From assembly GCF_003987475.1 (NCBI RefSeq), contig NZ_PIQH01000008.1, positions 1 to 64,000 of the forward strand: 64,000 nt of DNA, given 5' to 3'. The notes beneath the pieces are model-generated. The model saw nothing but the letters and a program-made list of their open reading frames with translations, was not told the DNA's origin and made no database searches. The translations under genes were made by a program, and so were the position numbers. Shown here in pieces: positions 1 through 9,492 of the stretch. Each line of letters opens with the position of its first letter. Position 1 is the first letter of the stretch. The DNA comes from Idiomarina tyrosinivorans. GTDB taxonomy: Bacteria; Pseudomonadota; Gammaproteobacteria; Enterobacterales; Alteromonadaceae.

Positions 1-232
1 ATATTGATTAGCGTCTCGTTGGGGCGCGGGGGCTCCGGTAAAAAGCATCTCTGGCCAGGGAGGGCCAGAGACTGAGCGGCCATGGATGGCTCGAGCGTCT
101 TTTTACCGGAGACACCGTGAACCAGCGCGACGCTGAGCACCAATCACCCCAGCGCCCACACCCCGAGCCTTCCCCCAACTCTGACGATGCCGCGAGCCTT
201 TGCCTAAGGCTGCAGTAAAGAATTCGCACTTT
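1..232 (+). repeat. Palindromic intergenic element, copy A (cut by window edge)
   Basis: This stretch aligns without gaps to 32177-32408, differing at only a few dozen bases. The centre is a perfect 13-bp inverted repeat (33-45 with 99-111) enclosing a second hairpin (49-56 with 63-70, 6-nt loop). The outer right arm (GCGCCCACACCCCGAGC-type sequence, then CGATGCCG at 185-192, then GTAAAGAA near 215-222) is present, but the matching left arm lies beyond base 1. It sits immediately past the purF terminator. It contains no convincing gene. I read it as a non-autonomous palindromic repeat; whether it moves as DNA or acts as RNA is unknown. Confidence 0.8.
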
Positions 233-242
233 ACGCAGGCAC

Positions 243-270
243 AAAAAAGCCCGCGGCTGCGGGCTTTTTT
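243..270 (-). terminator. Rho-independent terminator of purF
   Basis: A 12-bp perfect stem (AAAAAAGCCCGC with GCGGGCTTTTTT, loop GGCT) lies 26 bp beyond the purF stop codon. The A-run on the plus strand gives a U-tract in the purF transcript. The hairpin core is nearly identical to the one after the Yip1 gene at 31621-31646. Confidence 0.9.
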
Positions 271-295
271 AGTGAAGGTTTGGCGACAATTTGGG

Positions 296-1810
296 TTAGT
301 CGTTGTCGTTATGTACTTCGAGGTTGGCATCTTCGTGTTGGTCACGTTCGGCCTTGGCGGTATCGTTACGCGCGGCGTCTAGGCGGTCCAAGTATTCTTG
401 GTTCACGTCACCGGTAATGTATTGGCCACTGAATACCGAGGTTTCGAATTGTTGAACGTTTGGGTTTTGTTCTTGCACTGCGGCGATCAGGTCTTCGAGA
501 TCTTGGTAAATCAGTCCGTCTGCTTTAATTAAATCGCAAATTTCATTGGCTTCACGGCCATGGCCGATTAATTCGTTAGCACTTGGCATATCTATGCCAT
601 AGACATTGGGGAAACGAATTTCTGGTGCGGCGGAAGCAAAATAGACTTTTTTGGCTCCGGCATCCCTCGCCATTTCAATGATTTGTTCTGAGGTTGTACC
701 GCGTACAATAGAGTCATCTACGAGGAGCACATTCTTGCCTTTGAACTCGGCACTGATTGCGTTGAGTTTGCGACGCACGGATTTTCTACGCTGGGTTTGA
801 CCCGGCATAATAAAGGTTCGTCCAATATAGCGATTTTTAACGAAACCTTGGCGATACGGCAAGTCTAATACGTTGGCTATTTCTAGGGCGATATCACAAC
901 TGGTCTCTGGAATAGGAATCACCACGTCGATATCTAAATCGGCATAATCTCGACGAATCTTTTCGCCCAACTTTTTACCCATATTCACCCGTGACGCATA
1001 AACCGAAATGTCGTCAATGGATGAGTCTGGGCGAGCAAAGTACACATACTCGAAAATACATGGGCAGTGCTGGGGTTGGTCGGCGCACTGGCGCGAATAA
1101 AGTTGGCCATCATTGGTGATATAAATAGCTTCGCCTGGCTCGACATCGCGCACAAAGGTAAAGCCGGTACCGTCAATTGCGACACTTTCCGATGCCACCA
1201 TATATTCTGGACCGTCTTCGGTTTCGCGCTTACCCAATGCTAACGGACGAATCCCCCACGGGTCGCGGAATGCCACCAAACCATGGCCAATCACCATTGC
1301 GACAACCGCATAGGCGCCTTTAACAAGGCGGTGGACCTGTGTCACGGTATTAAAAATATGGTCATCGGTCAGTTGCATCTCTGGGTGTTTGTCTAATTCG
1401 TTAGCAAACACGTTAAGCAAAATTTCTGAATCCGAGGTGGTATTAATATGCCGGCGGGCATTCCGGTACAGGGTGTTCTGTACTTCTTCGGCATTGGTCA
1501 GGTTGCCATTGTGCGCCATCGCTATACCGAATGGTGAGTTTACATAAAACGGTTGTGCTTCGGCTGAGCTTGAACTGCCTGCGGTTGGATAGCGCACATG
1601 GCCAATCCCGATTTGTCCCGCTAGGCGGTGCATATGGCGCGTATGAAATACGTCGCGCACCAAGCCGTTAGCTTTTCTTAACCGTAAGGTGTTGTTCTCA
1701 ACCGTCATGATCCCCGCAGCGTCTTGACCGCGATGCTGGAGCATCGTTAAGCCGTCATACAATGCTTGGTTAACCGGTTGTTTACCGACAATCCCCACAA
1801 TACCGCACAT
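296..1810 (-). CDS. purF: Amidophosphoribosyltransferase
   Basis: First committed step of purine synthesis: transfers the amide nitrogen of glutamine to PRPP to give phosphoribosylamine, in the cytoplasm. The protein (504 aa, the normal family length) begins MCGIVGIVG, so after Met removal Cys2 is the N-terminal nucleophile of the class II glutaminase domain. The PRPP-binding motif [13 protein letters not shown] is at about residues 360-373 and DPWGIRPL is in the glutaminase half. It is the last gene of a minus-strand run starting at pdxB, directly after cvpA (21-bp gap) as in many gammaproteobacteria, and is followed by a strong terminator. Identification is secure. Confidence 0.98.
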   Translation of the reverse strand: MCGIVGIVGKQPVNQALYDGLTMLQHRGQDAAGIMTVENNTLRLRKANGLVRDVFHTRHMHRLAGQIGIGHVRYPTAGSSSSAEAQPFYVNSPFGIAMAHNGNLTNAEEVQNTLYRNARRHINTTSDSEILLNVFANELDKHPEMQLTDDHIFNTVTQVHRLVKGAYAVVAMVIGHGLVAFRDPWGIRPLALGKRETEDGPEYMVASESVAIDGTGFTFVRDVEPGEAIYITNDGQLYSRQCADQPQHCPCIFEYVYFARPDSSIDDISVYASRVNMGKKLGEKIRRDYADLDIDVVIPIPETSCDIALEIANVLDLPYRQGFVKNRYIGRTFIMPGQTQRRKSVRRKLNAISAEFKGKNVLLVDDSIVRGTTSEQIIEMARDAGAKKVYFASAAPEIRFPNVYGIDMPSANELIGHGREANEICDLIKADGLIYQDLEDLIAAVQEQNPNVQQFETSVFSGQYITGDVNQEYLDRLDAARNDTAKAERDQHEDANLEVHNDND

Positions 1811-1831
1811 GCAAACTACCTCATTGACTGT

Positions 1832-2317
1832 TTAGGTCGTTATAAAGCTGGAGTTGCTTTGTAAAAATGTGAAAAACCACTGAATGATCACGCCAAAGTG
1901 AGGAATCAATACGGACTGCTTCCACCACAACGACTGCGAAAACGTGGTAAATGAATCTAAGAAAAACAGCACGGCACTTACAATTAGCACGCCGCGCAAT
2001 GCACCAAACACCAAACCTAGCACGCGGTCGGTACCGGATAAGCCGGTGTGCTCGACGAGTTGTGCAAGAATATAATTGATGATGGCACCCAATATCAGTA
2101 CGCAAACAAACAATATGGCAATCGCTGCTGCGTTGCGCACCATTGGGTCGTTTAATTGAGTAATGTAGGCGGCCAAGTCCGTGTAGAATTCGCTGGCGAT
2201 AAAAAACGCCGCTATCCAAATGGCCAGAGAGACAGCTTCCTTGATGAAGCCTCTGACTAAACTGATCAGGCAAGAGATGCCGATTAACGCAATAATTGCG
2301 TAGTCAATCCATAGCAT
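1832..2317 (-). CDS. cvpA: CvpA family inner-membrane protein
   Basis: A 161-residue hydrophobic protein with about four membrane segments and the family N-terminal pattern (W-x-D-Y-x-I, then a helix containing ISLVRGF-like residues). E. coli CvpA is required for colicin V production and affects envelope homeostasis; its biochemical activity is not established. It lies between the SPOR gene and purF, the classic cvpA-purF arrangement, and is probably co-transcribed with purF. Charged residues are scarce outside the loops. Confidence 0.93.
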   Translation of the reverse strand: MLWIDYAIIALIGISCLISLVRGFIKEAVSLAIWIAAFFIASEFYTDLAAYITQLNDPMVRNAAAIAILFVCVLILGAIINYILAQLVEHTGLSGTDRVLGLVFGALRGVLIVSAVLFFLDSFTTFSQSLWWKQSVLIPHFGVIIQWFFTFLQSNSSFITT

Positions 2318-2396
2318 AATAGGTGCCGCTACTGTGCAAAAGACGCGCGAATTTTAACAGATGCAGAAATAAAATGCGTAGCTTTTTTGCGGAGTT

Positions 2397-2951
2397 TTAC
2401 TGATCACCGGGTTCGAAACTCAATACCTGCCCCTTTAACCCAGTTAACTTTTCCAACTGTGTCAGTTGCTTTTTCAACGCTGCTTCAGAAGTATCCGGAC
2501 CAACCATCAACTTGGTTAGGTTACCGGCTGGCTCTGCATAAGCGGCAAAACCTTTGTCTTGCAGTTGCTGAACCAATTTATCTACCGAGCCCTTTTGACT
2601 GAATGCTCCTAGCTGGATAACCCAAGCGTCGCCGGAGACAGTCGCCTCGGATGGTGTGCGTGGAGGTGCTTGCAGGGTGTTATCTGCGGCTATTGGCTGG
2701 GCTTCGTCGGCGGTCTTAGTTACAGTTTCCGTCGTACTTTCCGACGTTGCGCTGTTGTCGTCGCTGATATTCTGTTCACCCGCCAACTGCGGGTTTTGCA
2801 TGGTTAAATCGGTATTAGGCTTTAACGGTATGGTTTCTTGGCGGTCGTCGTTACGTTGTTTTTTCCCATCCAGCACGTCAGGGACAATAATAATTGCCAA
2901 CGCGACCAAAATAACGGTTCCCACTAAACGATTCTGAAACGAGCTAGACAC
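2397..2951 (-). CDS. dedD: DedD-type SPOR-domain cell-division protein
   Basis: A 184-residue bitopic protein: short cytoplasmic N-terminus, one transmembrane helix at about residues 9-26, a low-complexity acidic/Thr-Gln linker (about 30-105), then a C-terminal SPOR domain (about 108-182, starting WVIQLGAFSQKGSV). SPOR domains bind denuded septal peptidoglycan; DedD supports constriction in E. coli. The start overlaps the end of folC by 8 bp, indicating translational coupling, and the order folC-dedD-cvpA-purF matches E. coli. The linker is poorly conserved, as usual. Confidence 0.9.
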   Translation of the reverse strand: MSSSFQNRLVGTVILVALAIIIVPDVLDGKKQRNDDRQETIPLKPNTDLTMQNPQLAGEQNISDDNSATSESTTETVTKTADEAQPIAADNTLQAPPRTPSEATVSGDAWVIQLGAFSQKGSVDKLVQQLQDKGFAAYAEPAGNLTKLMVGPDTSEAALKKQLTQLEKLTGLKGQVLSFEPGDQ

Positions 2952-4233
2952 CGTGCTGCCTCCGCTGCAATGCTTGAACTGAAGCCACAGTGTAAAACGA
3001 GCCGAATACCAATACTAGTGGTGCATGGGAAGAATCTTGTTGGGCTGCAATAACCGCTGCTTGATAAGCCTCTTCAACACCACTAAAGGTGTCAACATGT
3101 GCGGCTTTCAAACCGCTGGCGAGCTGCTCTGCCGTGGCACCCCGCGGCATTGCCAAACCGCCTAAATACCAGCGTTCGACCAAGCCAGTCAGTTCGGCAA
3201 AGGTGCCAGCAATGTCTTTATCACGCAGCATACCAACCACCGCGTAAATCGGCCTATCCGCTGCAATGGAGCGTAATTGGCTAGCTAAATACGCAGCAGC
3301 GTGAGGGTTGTGAGCAACATCGTGGAGTTGGGCCACACCGTCACAATGCAGCCGTTGCATGCGCCCCATTAACTGCGCTTGTTGCAGTCCCTGCTGAATA
3401 TGCTCGGCACTCACGTTAAGTTCAGAGTGCTCTAGCGCAGCCAGAGCCGTCGCCACATTCAGTTGCGGCAAGCGCGGCAACGGCAATTCGGCGAGCTGCC
3501 ATCTTTTCCCCTGATAATGGCCGGCGTTTTGCTGCCAACTAATGCTGAAGTCACGACCCAGAGTAAAGAGCTTGGCGCCCTTTTCGGCGGCAACCTTGAG
3601 TAATTTGGCGGGCGGCTCGGGATCACCACAAATCGCCACCTTGTCGGCGCGAAATATTCCCGCTTTCTCAGCACCAATGCTCTCGCGATCTGGGCCCAGG
3701 TATTCTACATGGTCGATACCGATACTGGTGACCACGGCAACATCTGCAGCAATCATATTCACGGCGTCCAAACGGCCGCCCAGTCCAACTTCCAAGATCA
3801 CAACATCAAGCGCCTGCTGCTGGAACAATTTGAACGCTGCAAGAGTGCCAAATTCAAAATAGGTAAGGGACGTATCACCGCGCGCTTGTTCAATAAACGC
3901 AAATGCTTCGCTATGTTGGCGCTCATTGAGTTGTTTGCCATCAATTCGCACCCGTTCGGTATAATCGACTAAATGTGGCGACGTGTAAACGCCGACCCGA
4001 TAACCCGCGGCACGTAATATCGCCTCTAGGTAGGCAACTGTGGAGCCTTTGCCATTGGTGCCGCCAACGGTGATCACGGTATCAGCAATATGTTCGAGCC
4101 CTGCTTGCCGTTGCACCTGTTGGCAACGTTCTAGGCCCATATCAATTTCGCTAGGATGTATCGCGGTGAGGTAATTTAGCCAATCGTCCAACGGGCTGTC
4201 GGACGCTGGTGTTAGCGGTTTTTGTTCACTCAT
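2944..4233 (-). CDS. folC: Bifunctional dihydrofolate/folylpolyglutamate synthase
   Basis: Adds glutamate to dihydropteroate and polyglutamylates folates, using ATP. The 429-residue protein carries the Mur-ligase-type P-loop GGTNGKGST at about residues 57-65, the loop with [17 protein letters not shown], and DVAHNPHAA in the C-terminal domain. Length and motif order are standard. It overlaps accD by 4 bp upstream and dedD by 8 bp downstream, so the three genes are tightly coupled. Confidence 0.97.
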   Translation of the reverse strand: MSEQKPLTPASDSPLDDWLNYLTAIHPSEIDMGLERCQQVQRQAGLEHIADTVITVGGTNGKGSTVAYLEAILRAAGYRVGVYTSPHLVDYTERVRIDGKQLNERQHSEAFAFIEQARGDTSLTYFEFGTLAAFKLFQQQALDVVILEVGLGGRLDAVNMIAADVAVVTSIGIDHVEYLGPDRESIGAEKAGIFRADKVAICGDPEPPAKLLKVAAEKGAKLFTLGRDFSISWQQNAGHYQGKRWQLAELPLPRLPQLNVATALAALEHSELNVSAEHIQQGLQQAQLMGRMQRLHCDGVAQLHDVAHNPHAAAYLASQLRSIAADRPIYAVVGMLRDKDIAGTFAELTGLVERWYLGGLAMPRGATAEQLASGLKAAHVDTFSGVEEAYQAAVIAAQQDSSHAPLVLVFGSFYTVASVQALQRRQHGV

Positions 4234-5111
4234 TCGGCAACGATGGCATCATCGCTTGAGCTCACTGACGGTAGGTTCTGCATTTTCGCCAGCAACTGCG
4301 CCACGGTATCACGCATATCACGACGATCGATGATCATATCGATGGCACCATGGTCCAACAAAAATTCCGCGCGCTGAAAACCGTCAGGTAAGGTTTGGCG
4401 AACAGTTTGTTCAATCACTCGCGGTCCGGCAAAACCAATCAGTGCTTTCGGCTCGGCAATATTGATATCACCCAGCATCGCTAAACTTGCTGAAACACCA
4501 CCCATGGTTGGATCGGTTAATACCGAGATATACGGCAAGCCCTGCTCACTCATACGCGCCAGAGCCGCAGACGTTTTTGCCATTTGCATCAAAGACATCA
4601 ACGCTTCTTGCATCCGCGCTCCACCAGATGCCGAGAAGCACACCAGTGGGCAACGCATTTCTAGGCATTGCTCAACCGCTTTTACAAAACGCGCACCAAC
4701 CACTGAGGCCATGGAGCCACCCATAAAGTTGAAGTCAAATGCCACAGCAACCACCGGGATACCTTTCAGGGTGCCTTTCTGGGCGATCAATGCATCTTTC
4801 TCACCGGTGCTCTTTTGTGCCGCGGCAATGCGATCTTTGTATTTTTTCGAATCGCGGAATTTGAGAATGTCCTTGGGCTCGAGTTCTTCGCCAATTTCTA
4901 CCGCTGAATCGGTATCCAAGAATATTTCCAACCGTTTGCGACCAGTAATGCGCATGTGGTGGTCGCACTTGGGGCACACTTCTAAACTGCGCTCTAAATC
5001 TGCACGGTACAAAATTGCGCCACAAGCGTCACATTTGCTCCAAACCCCTTCCGGGATATTGCGACGCTTGTTTACTTTCGGTTTTGCAAGAATTCTTTCT
5101 ATCCAGCTCAT
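4230..5111 (-). CDS. accD: Acetyl-CoA carboxylase carboxyltransferase beta subunit
   Basis: Forms the carboxyltransferase with AccA and transfers the carboxyl group from biotin to acetyl-CoA, the first step of fatty-acid synthesis. The N-terminal four-cysteine zinc ribbon is intact (Cys27, Cys30, Cys46, Cys49), followed by the crotonase-like carboxyltransferase core with the oxyanion-hole glycines ([24 protein letters not shown]). The 293-residue length is normal. It is followed by folC with a 4-bp overlap, as in E. coli. A 73-bp gap separates it from truA. Confidence 0.98.
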   Translation of the reverse strand: MSWIERILAKPKVNKRRNIPEGVWSKCDACGAILYRADLERSLEVCPKCDHHMRITGRKRLEIFLDTDSAVEIGEELEPKDILKFRDSKKYKDRIAAAQKSTGEKDALIAQKGTLKGIPVVAVAFDFNFMGGSMASVVGARFVKAVEQCLEMRCPLVCFSASGGARMQEALMSLMQMAKTSAALARMSEQGLPYISVLTDPTMGGVSASLAMLGDINIAEPKALIGFAGPRVIEQTVRQTLPDGFQRAEFLLDHGAIDMIIDRRDMRDTVAQLLAKMQNLPSVSSSDDAIVAE

Positions 5112-5184
5112 AACTATCCAATTATTCTGCGCGGCTTATTCGGCAAGCCGCTATGCTAGCATATTCTACCCATAAAAAGTGGTC

Positions 5185-5976
5185 TTAACTGTCATCACCT
5201 AGCCATAACGGACCAGGTACTGGTGTCGGCAGTTGCCACTGTTCAGGATAGGTTACACCCACTAAGTATAGTCCACCGGGTTTTGCTGTGGCCGCCGCTT
5301 GGGTCCTGTCTTTACTCGCCAATAACTCAGCCAACCAAGTGACTGGTGCCTGATGTTGCCCGATAACCAGCAAACTGCCAACAATATTTCGCACCATGTG
5401 GTGCAAAAAAGCATTCGCACCAATATCTACGACCACGAAATCGCCGTGGCGTTTCACTTGCAAGTGATGCACACAACGAAAAGGAGAATGGGATTGGCAT
5501 TGTGCGGCACGAAACGCACTAAAATCGTGCTCGCCCAAAAGTGCTGGCGCCGCGGCCTGCATCGCGGCGACGTCTAACGGCTTATGATAATGGCTCACCC
5601 CATGGCCGTGAATACCTGGGCGCAATGCTGTGTTGGCGATAATGTAACGGTAACGGCGTGCTACGGCGCTGAATCGCGCACTAAAGTCCTCAGCTACCGG
5701 CTGGGCCCAGCGCACCGCGATGTCGGCGGGTAAATGTGCATTGACCCCAAGCGTCCATGCCGCTCCGCGGCGGTCGTTCGGGGTATCAAAATGCACCACC
5801 TGCGCTGTCGCATGCACTCCAGCATCGGTGCGCCCTGCACAGGTCACTTCAACCGGGTGGTCAGCGACTTTGGCTAACGCCTCTTCAACCCGCTGTTGAA
5901 CACCCACCACTTCACGTTGTTTTTGCCAGCCATAATACTGGCTGCCATCGTATTCCAGCCCTACGGCTATACGCAT
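5185..5976 (-). CDS. truA: tRNA pseudouridine(38-40) synthase
   Basis: Isomerises uridines 38-40 in the anticodon stem-loop of many tRNAs. The catalytic motif [11 protein letters not shown] is present with the nucleophile Asp51, and the N-terminus ([18 protein letters not shown]) is typical. The 263-residue length fits the family. It follows fimV by 12 bp and precedes accD, conserving the truA-accD-folC-dedD order. Confidence 0.97.
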   Translation of the reverse strand: MRIAVGLEYDGSQYYGWQKQREVVGVQQRVEEALAKVADHPVEVTCAGRTDAGVHATAQVVHFDTPNDRRGAAWTLGVNAHLPADIAVRWAQPVAEDFSARFSAVARRYRYIIANTALRPGIHGHGVSHYHKPLDVAAMQAAAPALLGEHDFSAFRAAQCQSHSPFRCVHHLQVKRHGDFVVVDIGANAFLHHMVRNIVGSLLVIGQHQAPVTWLAELLASKDRTQAAATAKPGGLYLVGVTYPEQWQLPTPVPGPLWLGDDS

Positions 5977-5988
5977 TATAACTACCTA

Positions 5989-8364
5989 CTACGAGCTGAT
6001 TTGTTGACGTAATTGCTGCGCCTCTTGGGCGATATCGGCATCGTCAACATCAACCAATTTGTCTAATACTGCTCGCGCTTCATCATGGTCGCCCATGTCA
6101 ATGTAGACGCGCGCTAAGTCTAATTGTCCCGCCGGATCGTTATCGTCTGGCGCACCCTCGCCATCAGCCCCATCACCGTCTGGCAATACCTCAGCGATAG
6201 CGGCTTCATCGTATTGGTCACTGTCCGCCTCACTATCTTCTGCACCGGCTTCGTCCAGCAATTCATCAATATCTTTGTAATCTTCTGGTTGATCGCTGAT
6301 GCTTGGCTCTATACCAGCGTCATCTTGCTCGGTTGCGGCGTCTGCCTTATCTTCATCTTCGCCGAAGAACGCCGCTAGATCATCGTCCGCTTGCTGTTCA
6401 GCCTCGCGCAGCGTTTCGTCATCTTCCAACTGTTGTTCATCAAAGCTGATGTCATCGGTAAATTCTTCGTCACTGGCATTTAACCAAGCATCAATTTCAT
6501 CTTGCTCTGCGTCATCTGCTATTGGCGTGGGTTCTGGTTCTGGTTCTGGTTCTGGTTCAGAAACCGGTTCATCGGCGTCTTCCGTATCTGGTGTTTCAGC
6601 AGCGACATCCTCTACGCTATCAATATCGTTGCTGCCAGACGCTTCGATGTCAGCGTCTGCTTCCGACGCAAGTGTTTCTGCATCATCACCGTCATCTATC
6701 GATTGCTCTATGTCTTGTGATTCGGCGAGCAACCGTTCAAGCTCTTGCTCTTCCGATTCTGCTGCTGGCGGTGATTCGCTATCGTCGTCATTATCGTCGA
6801 CTCCAAGTTCGGCCAGCATTTCATCCAAATCGATGTCTTCAGCATTGACCTCGGTCTCTGGCTCCGCCGCTTGCTCTGCGTCATCCGCCGCGTCCGTCTG
6901 CGACTGTTGCTCAAAGTCGGCAGGCAATAACTCATCATCATCGTTGTCCGTTGCATCAGCCTCTGGCTCTTGCTCCGCATCTGAAGCTTGCTCGTCTTCT
7001 TCGGTTACGTTCAAATCAATGGCCGGGTCGTCATCATCCGACTCTGCCAATAACTGGTCCAGATCTGACTGCGACAATTCACCTGAACTGTCGTCTTCAT
7101 CAGGCAATATCGCCCGATCTTCCTCACTCAGGCTGTCATCCTCGGGCGCGGATTGAGGCTTATCTTCAGTGTCGCCCATGCCGAAAATATCGTCGTCATG
7201 GTCTGCTTGGTCATCAAGCTGGATGGCATCGTCATCCGTATTAGACGCATTCTGGCCACCACTTTCAGCCTGTAGCAGTTCGTTTTCTAGCGCGCTTAAA
7301 TCGTCGCCATCATCATCAAAACCGTCCAGGTCATCAAAATTATCATCATCTAAGCTAATCTGGGTGGAGCTATCGCTGAGCAATTCTTTATCAAGCTGTG
7401 CCGCGGCTTCTTCATCTGAAACATCTGTGGCTTTCTTCGCACCCATTTGGTTGCCACCCGCTTCTTCGATTTCGCGAGACTGGCGGCGAATAAACCACCA
7501 AAAGCCTAAGGCAATAATCAGCAGCGCCGGCAGCACTGACAGTAGAATCAAGTTAAAGGGTTTTTGCAGCCACTCAATAAAGCCGGAAGAGGCCTCTTGC
7601 TCTTGCTGTTGGCGCAACGCTTGTTGCTGTTGTTCCAAAATTTGCTGTAGCTGTTGGCCCAATTGCTGGCTATCGGCTAGCCCTTTACTCAGTGCGTCAA
7701 TGCGCTGGGAAAGCTCGTCTAGACGCTGCTTAAGGTCATCGTTTTCGTTGCCAACGCGTTGCATTTGCTGCATCGACTCGGAAATTTGCTCACGGATTTG
7801 GGTCAGATCGGTTTGCGTCTTTGCTCGAACCTCGGCTACCGCTTGCTGGGCTTTATCGCCAGCCTCTTCTATCAGTTGTTGTTGTTGCTTACGAGTGGCC
7901 TCAGTGGCTTGTTCTGCAGATGCCAATTGCTGTTCTTTAGTGGTAAGTGACTGATCAACCACAACGCGGCGTCGTGCGGTTTCGGGATTGATCATGTCGA
8001 TTTCTTGGACACTCGGAATACGCAGATAGAAGCCATCGAGCATGCGGTTCATGTTGCCATTCACAAACGCATCAGGGTTGGCTTGTAGCAAAGCCACCAT
8101 GGTCTGGTATTGGGTCACACTTGAGTGCGGTTTGACCTTAGCCGCGATGCTCCAAAGCGTGTCGCTTGCCTTTATTGGACCATAGCGCTTGGTGCCGCGC
8201 CGCACATCCTCAGTCTCAGATCCTTTCGGGCCTTTAATTAAGACGCCGTCCTGGGCCACTGACGGTGGTTGATATGAGGCAAGAAGCACGAGACACAGAG
8301 CAACGACAGTCATAGTCTGCGTCATTGCCTTGCCAATCAATTTACCCATTTTTTGGTTTATCAT
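5989..8364 (-). CDS. fimV: FimV/HubP-like polar landmark protein
   Basis: A 791-residue membrane protein. Order of parts: N-terminal signal/anchor (about 14-37), periplasmic FimV N-terminal region with a LysM-like module (DTLWSIAAKV near residue 48), a Gln-rich coiled coil (about 140-255), a transmembrane helix (about 271-291), a long very acidic Asp/Glu-rich cytoplasmic tract (about 300-735) and a C-terminal FimV/TPR motif (DPAGQLDLARVYIDMGDHDE). FimV/HubP proteins organise the cell pole, type IV pilus and flagellum or chemosensory components. The gene sits between asd and truA, its usual place in Pseudomonas and Vibrio. The start could also be 15 bp downstream (8349). Confidence 0.93.
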   Translation of the reverse strand: MINQKMGKLIGKAMTQTMTVVALCLVLLASYQPPSVAQDGVLIKGPKGSETEDVRRGTKRYGPIKASDTLWSIAAKVKPHSSVTQYQTMVALLQANPDAFVNGNMNRMLDGFYLRIPSVQEIDMINPETARRRVVVDQSLTTKEQQLASAEQATEATRKQQQQLIEEAGDKAQQAVAEVRAKTQTDLTQIREQISESMQQMQRVGNENDDLKQRLDELSQRIDALSKGLADSQQLGQQLQQILEQQQQALRQQQEQEASSGFIEWLQKPFNLILLSVLPALLIIALGFWWFIRRQSREIEEAGGNQMGAKKATDVSDEEAAAQLDKELLSDSSTQISLDDDNFDDLDGFDDDGDDLSALENELLQAESGGQNASNTDDDAIQLDDQADHDDDIFGMGDTEDKPQSAPEDDSLSEEDRAILPDEDDSSGELSQSDLDQLLAESDDDDPAIDLNVTEEDEQASDAEQEPEADATDNDDDELLPADFEQQSQTDAADDAEQAAEPETEVNAEDIDLDEMLAELGVDDNDDDSESPPAAESEEQELERLLAESQDIEQSIDDGDDAETLASEADADIEASGSNDIDSVEDVAAETPDTEDADEPVSEPEPEPEPEPTPIADDAEQDEIDAWLNASDEEFTDDISFDEQQLEDDETLREAEQQADDDLAAFFGEDEDKADAATEQDDAGIEPSISDQPEDYKDIDELLDEAGAEDSEADSDQYDEAAIAEVLPDGDGADGEGAPDDNDPAGQLDLARVYIDMGDHDEARAVLDKLVDVDDADIAQEAQQLRQQISS
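6530..6559 (-). repeat. In-frame hexanucleotide repeat within fimV
   Basis: Five tandem copies of GGTTCT (plus strand) encode a Glu-Pro run in the acidic region of FimV, with partial units flanking. Copy number changes would stay in frame and alter only linker length. This is a direct observation; variability between strains is untested. Confidence 0.8.
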
Positions 8365-8463
8365 CCGTCAACTCGCACTCTATCCGCTGCGTTTTTTTGT
8401 TCGCCTAAGGCCTTTCTTTTAACGGCATCAAATATAAAAACTTTATGATATTACACGTAAAAA

Positions 8464-9480
8464 TTACCAGTAGTCACGAATTAAGTGCTCGGCAATTTGA
8501 ATGCTATTGGTCGCTGCCCCTTTGCGGATGTTATCCGCGACAACCCACATATTAAGACCGTTTGGATGGCTAATATCGTTTCTGACTCGGCCCACAAACA
8601 CTTCATCGTTTCCAGCCGCATCGGTGACTTGCGTCGGAAAGTCTTCACGAGCTTCCATCAGGGTTACTCCTGGGGCTTGCTGCAATAATTGTTTCGCATG
8701 CTCTGCGGTAATCGGCTGTAATGTTTCGATATGAATCGCTTCGGCATGACCATAAAACACCGGCACGCGCACAGCCGTTGCATTTACTCGAATATTGGCA
8801 TCACCCAAGATTTTCTGGGTTTCCCACACCATTTTCATTTCTTCTTTGGTGTAGTCATTGTCTTGGAATGCGTCTATTTGTGGAATACAGTTAAACGCAA
8901 TTTGGCGACTGAAGTTTTCTACGGTCGGCACCCGTGCGTTCAACAAGTCTGCCGTTTGCTTGGCGAGCTCTTCCATCGCTTCTTTACCAGCACCGGAAAC
9001 CGATTGATAGGTTGCCACATTAATCCGATCAATACCCACTGCATCGTGAATAGGCTTAAGCGCCACCATCATCTGAATGGTCGAACAGTTTGGGTTGGCA
9101 ATGATATTGCGATTACGAAAGTCGGCTAAGGCATAACCATTAACCTCGGGCACCACCAGCGGGATATCCGCTTCATAACGAAACTCTGAGGTATTATCGA
9201 TAACCACACAACCAGCCTCGGCAGCCTTCGGCGCGTAAATTCTCGAGATACTGCCACCAGCAGAGAAAAAACCGATGTCCGCTTGCGACCAGTCAAACTT
9301 GTCGGCGTCTTCAACGGTAAGGTCTTCACCGTTAAACGCCACAGTCGTTCCAGCAGAGCGCTCACTCGCAAGAGGGTAAAGTTTTGCCACAGGAAATTTG
9401 CGCTGCTCAAGCACATCGATCATTTGCTGACCGACAACGCCTGTTGCACCTAAAACCGCTACGCGAAAGCCTTCCGACAT
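8464..9480 (-). CDS. asd: Aspartate-semialdehyde dehydrogenase
   Basis: NADPH-dependent reduction of aspartyl phosphate to the semialdehyde, the branch point to lysine, diaminopimelate, threonine and methionine. The nucleotide-binding GATGVVGQQM motif is at residues 11-20, and the catalytic cysteine lies in NPNCST (Cys132). The active-site cysteine shows this is true Asd and not the catalytically altered Usg paralogue that occupies this slot in E. coli. The length of 338 aa is normal. It starts 12 bp after pdxB ends. Confidence 0.96.
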   Translation of the reverse strand: MSEGFRVAVLGATGVVGQQMIDVLEQRKFPVAKLYPLASERSAGTTVAFNGEDLTVEDADKFDWSQADIGFFSAGGSISRIYAPKAAEAGCVVIDNTSEFRYEADIPLVVPEVNGYALADFRNRNIIANPNCSTIQMMVALKPIHDAVGIDRINVATYQSVSGAGKEAMEELAKQTADLLNARVPTVENFSRQIAFNCIPQIDAFQDNDYTKEEMKMVWETQKILGDANIRVNATAVRVPVFYGHAEAIHIETLQPITAEHAKQLLQQAPGVTLMEAREDFPTQVTDAAGNDEVFVGRVRNDISHPNGLNMWVVADNIRKGAATNSIQIAEHLIRDYW

Positions 9481-9492
9481 GAACTCTCCTTA

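Noticed and set aside
4462..5175. 237-codon open frame opposite accD
   Set aside because: AccD is complete with all motifs; the opposing frame has no recognisable protein features.
6299..7156. Long open frame (285 codons, extremely Ser-rich) antisense to fimV
   Set aside because: It mirrors the Asp/Glu-rich codons (GAT, GAA) of FimV read on the other strand; no ribosome site, no domain, composition explained entirely by the real gene.
7169..7954. Second long Ser/Cys-rich frame antisense to fimV
   Set aside because: Same cause: complement of the acidic and Gln-rich coding tracts.
8464..9480. Possibility that the asd-like gene is the inactive Usg paralogue
   Set aside because: The catalytic Cys (NPNCST) and overall Asd motifs are intact.
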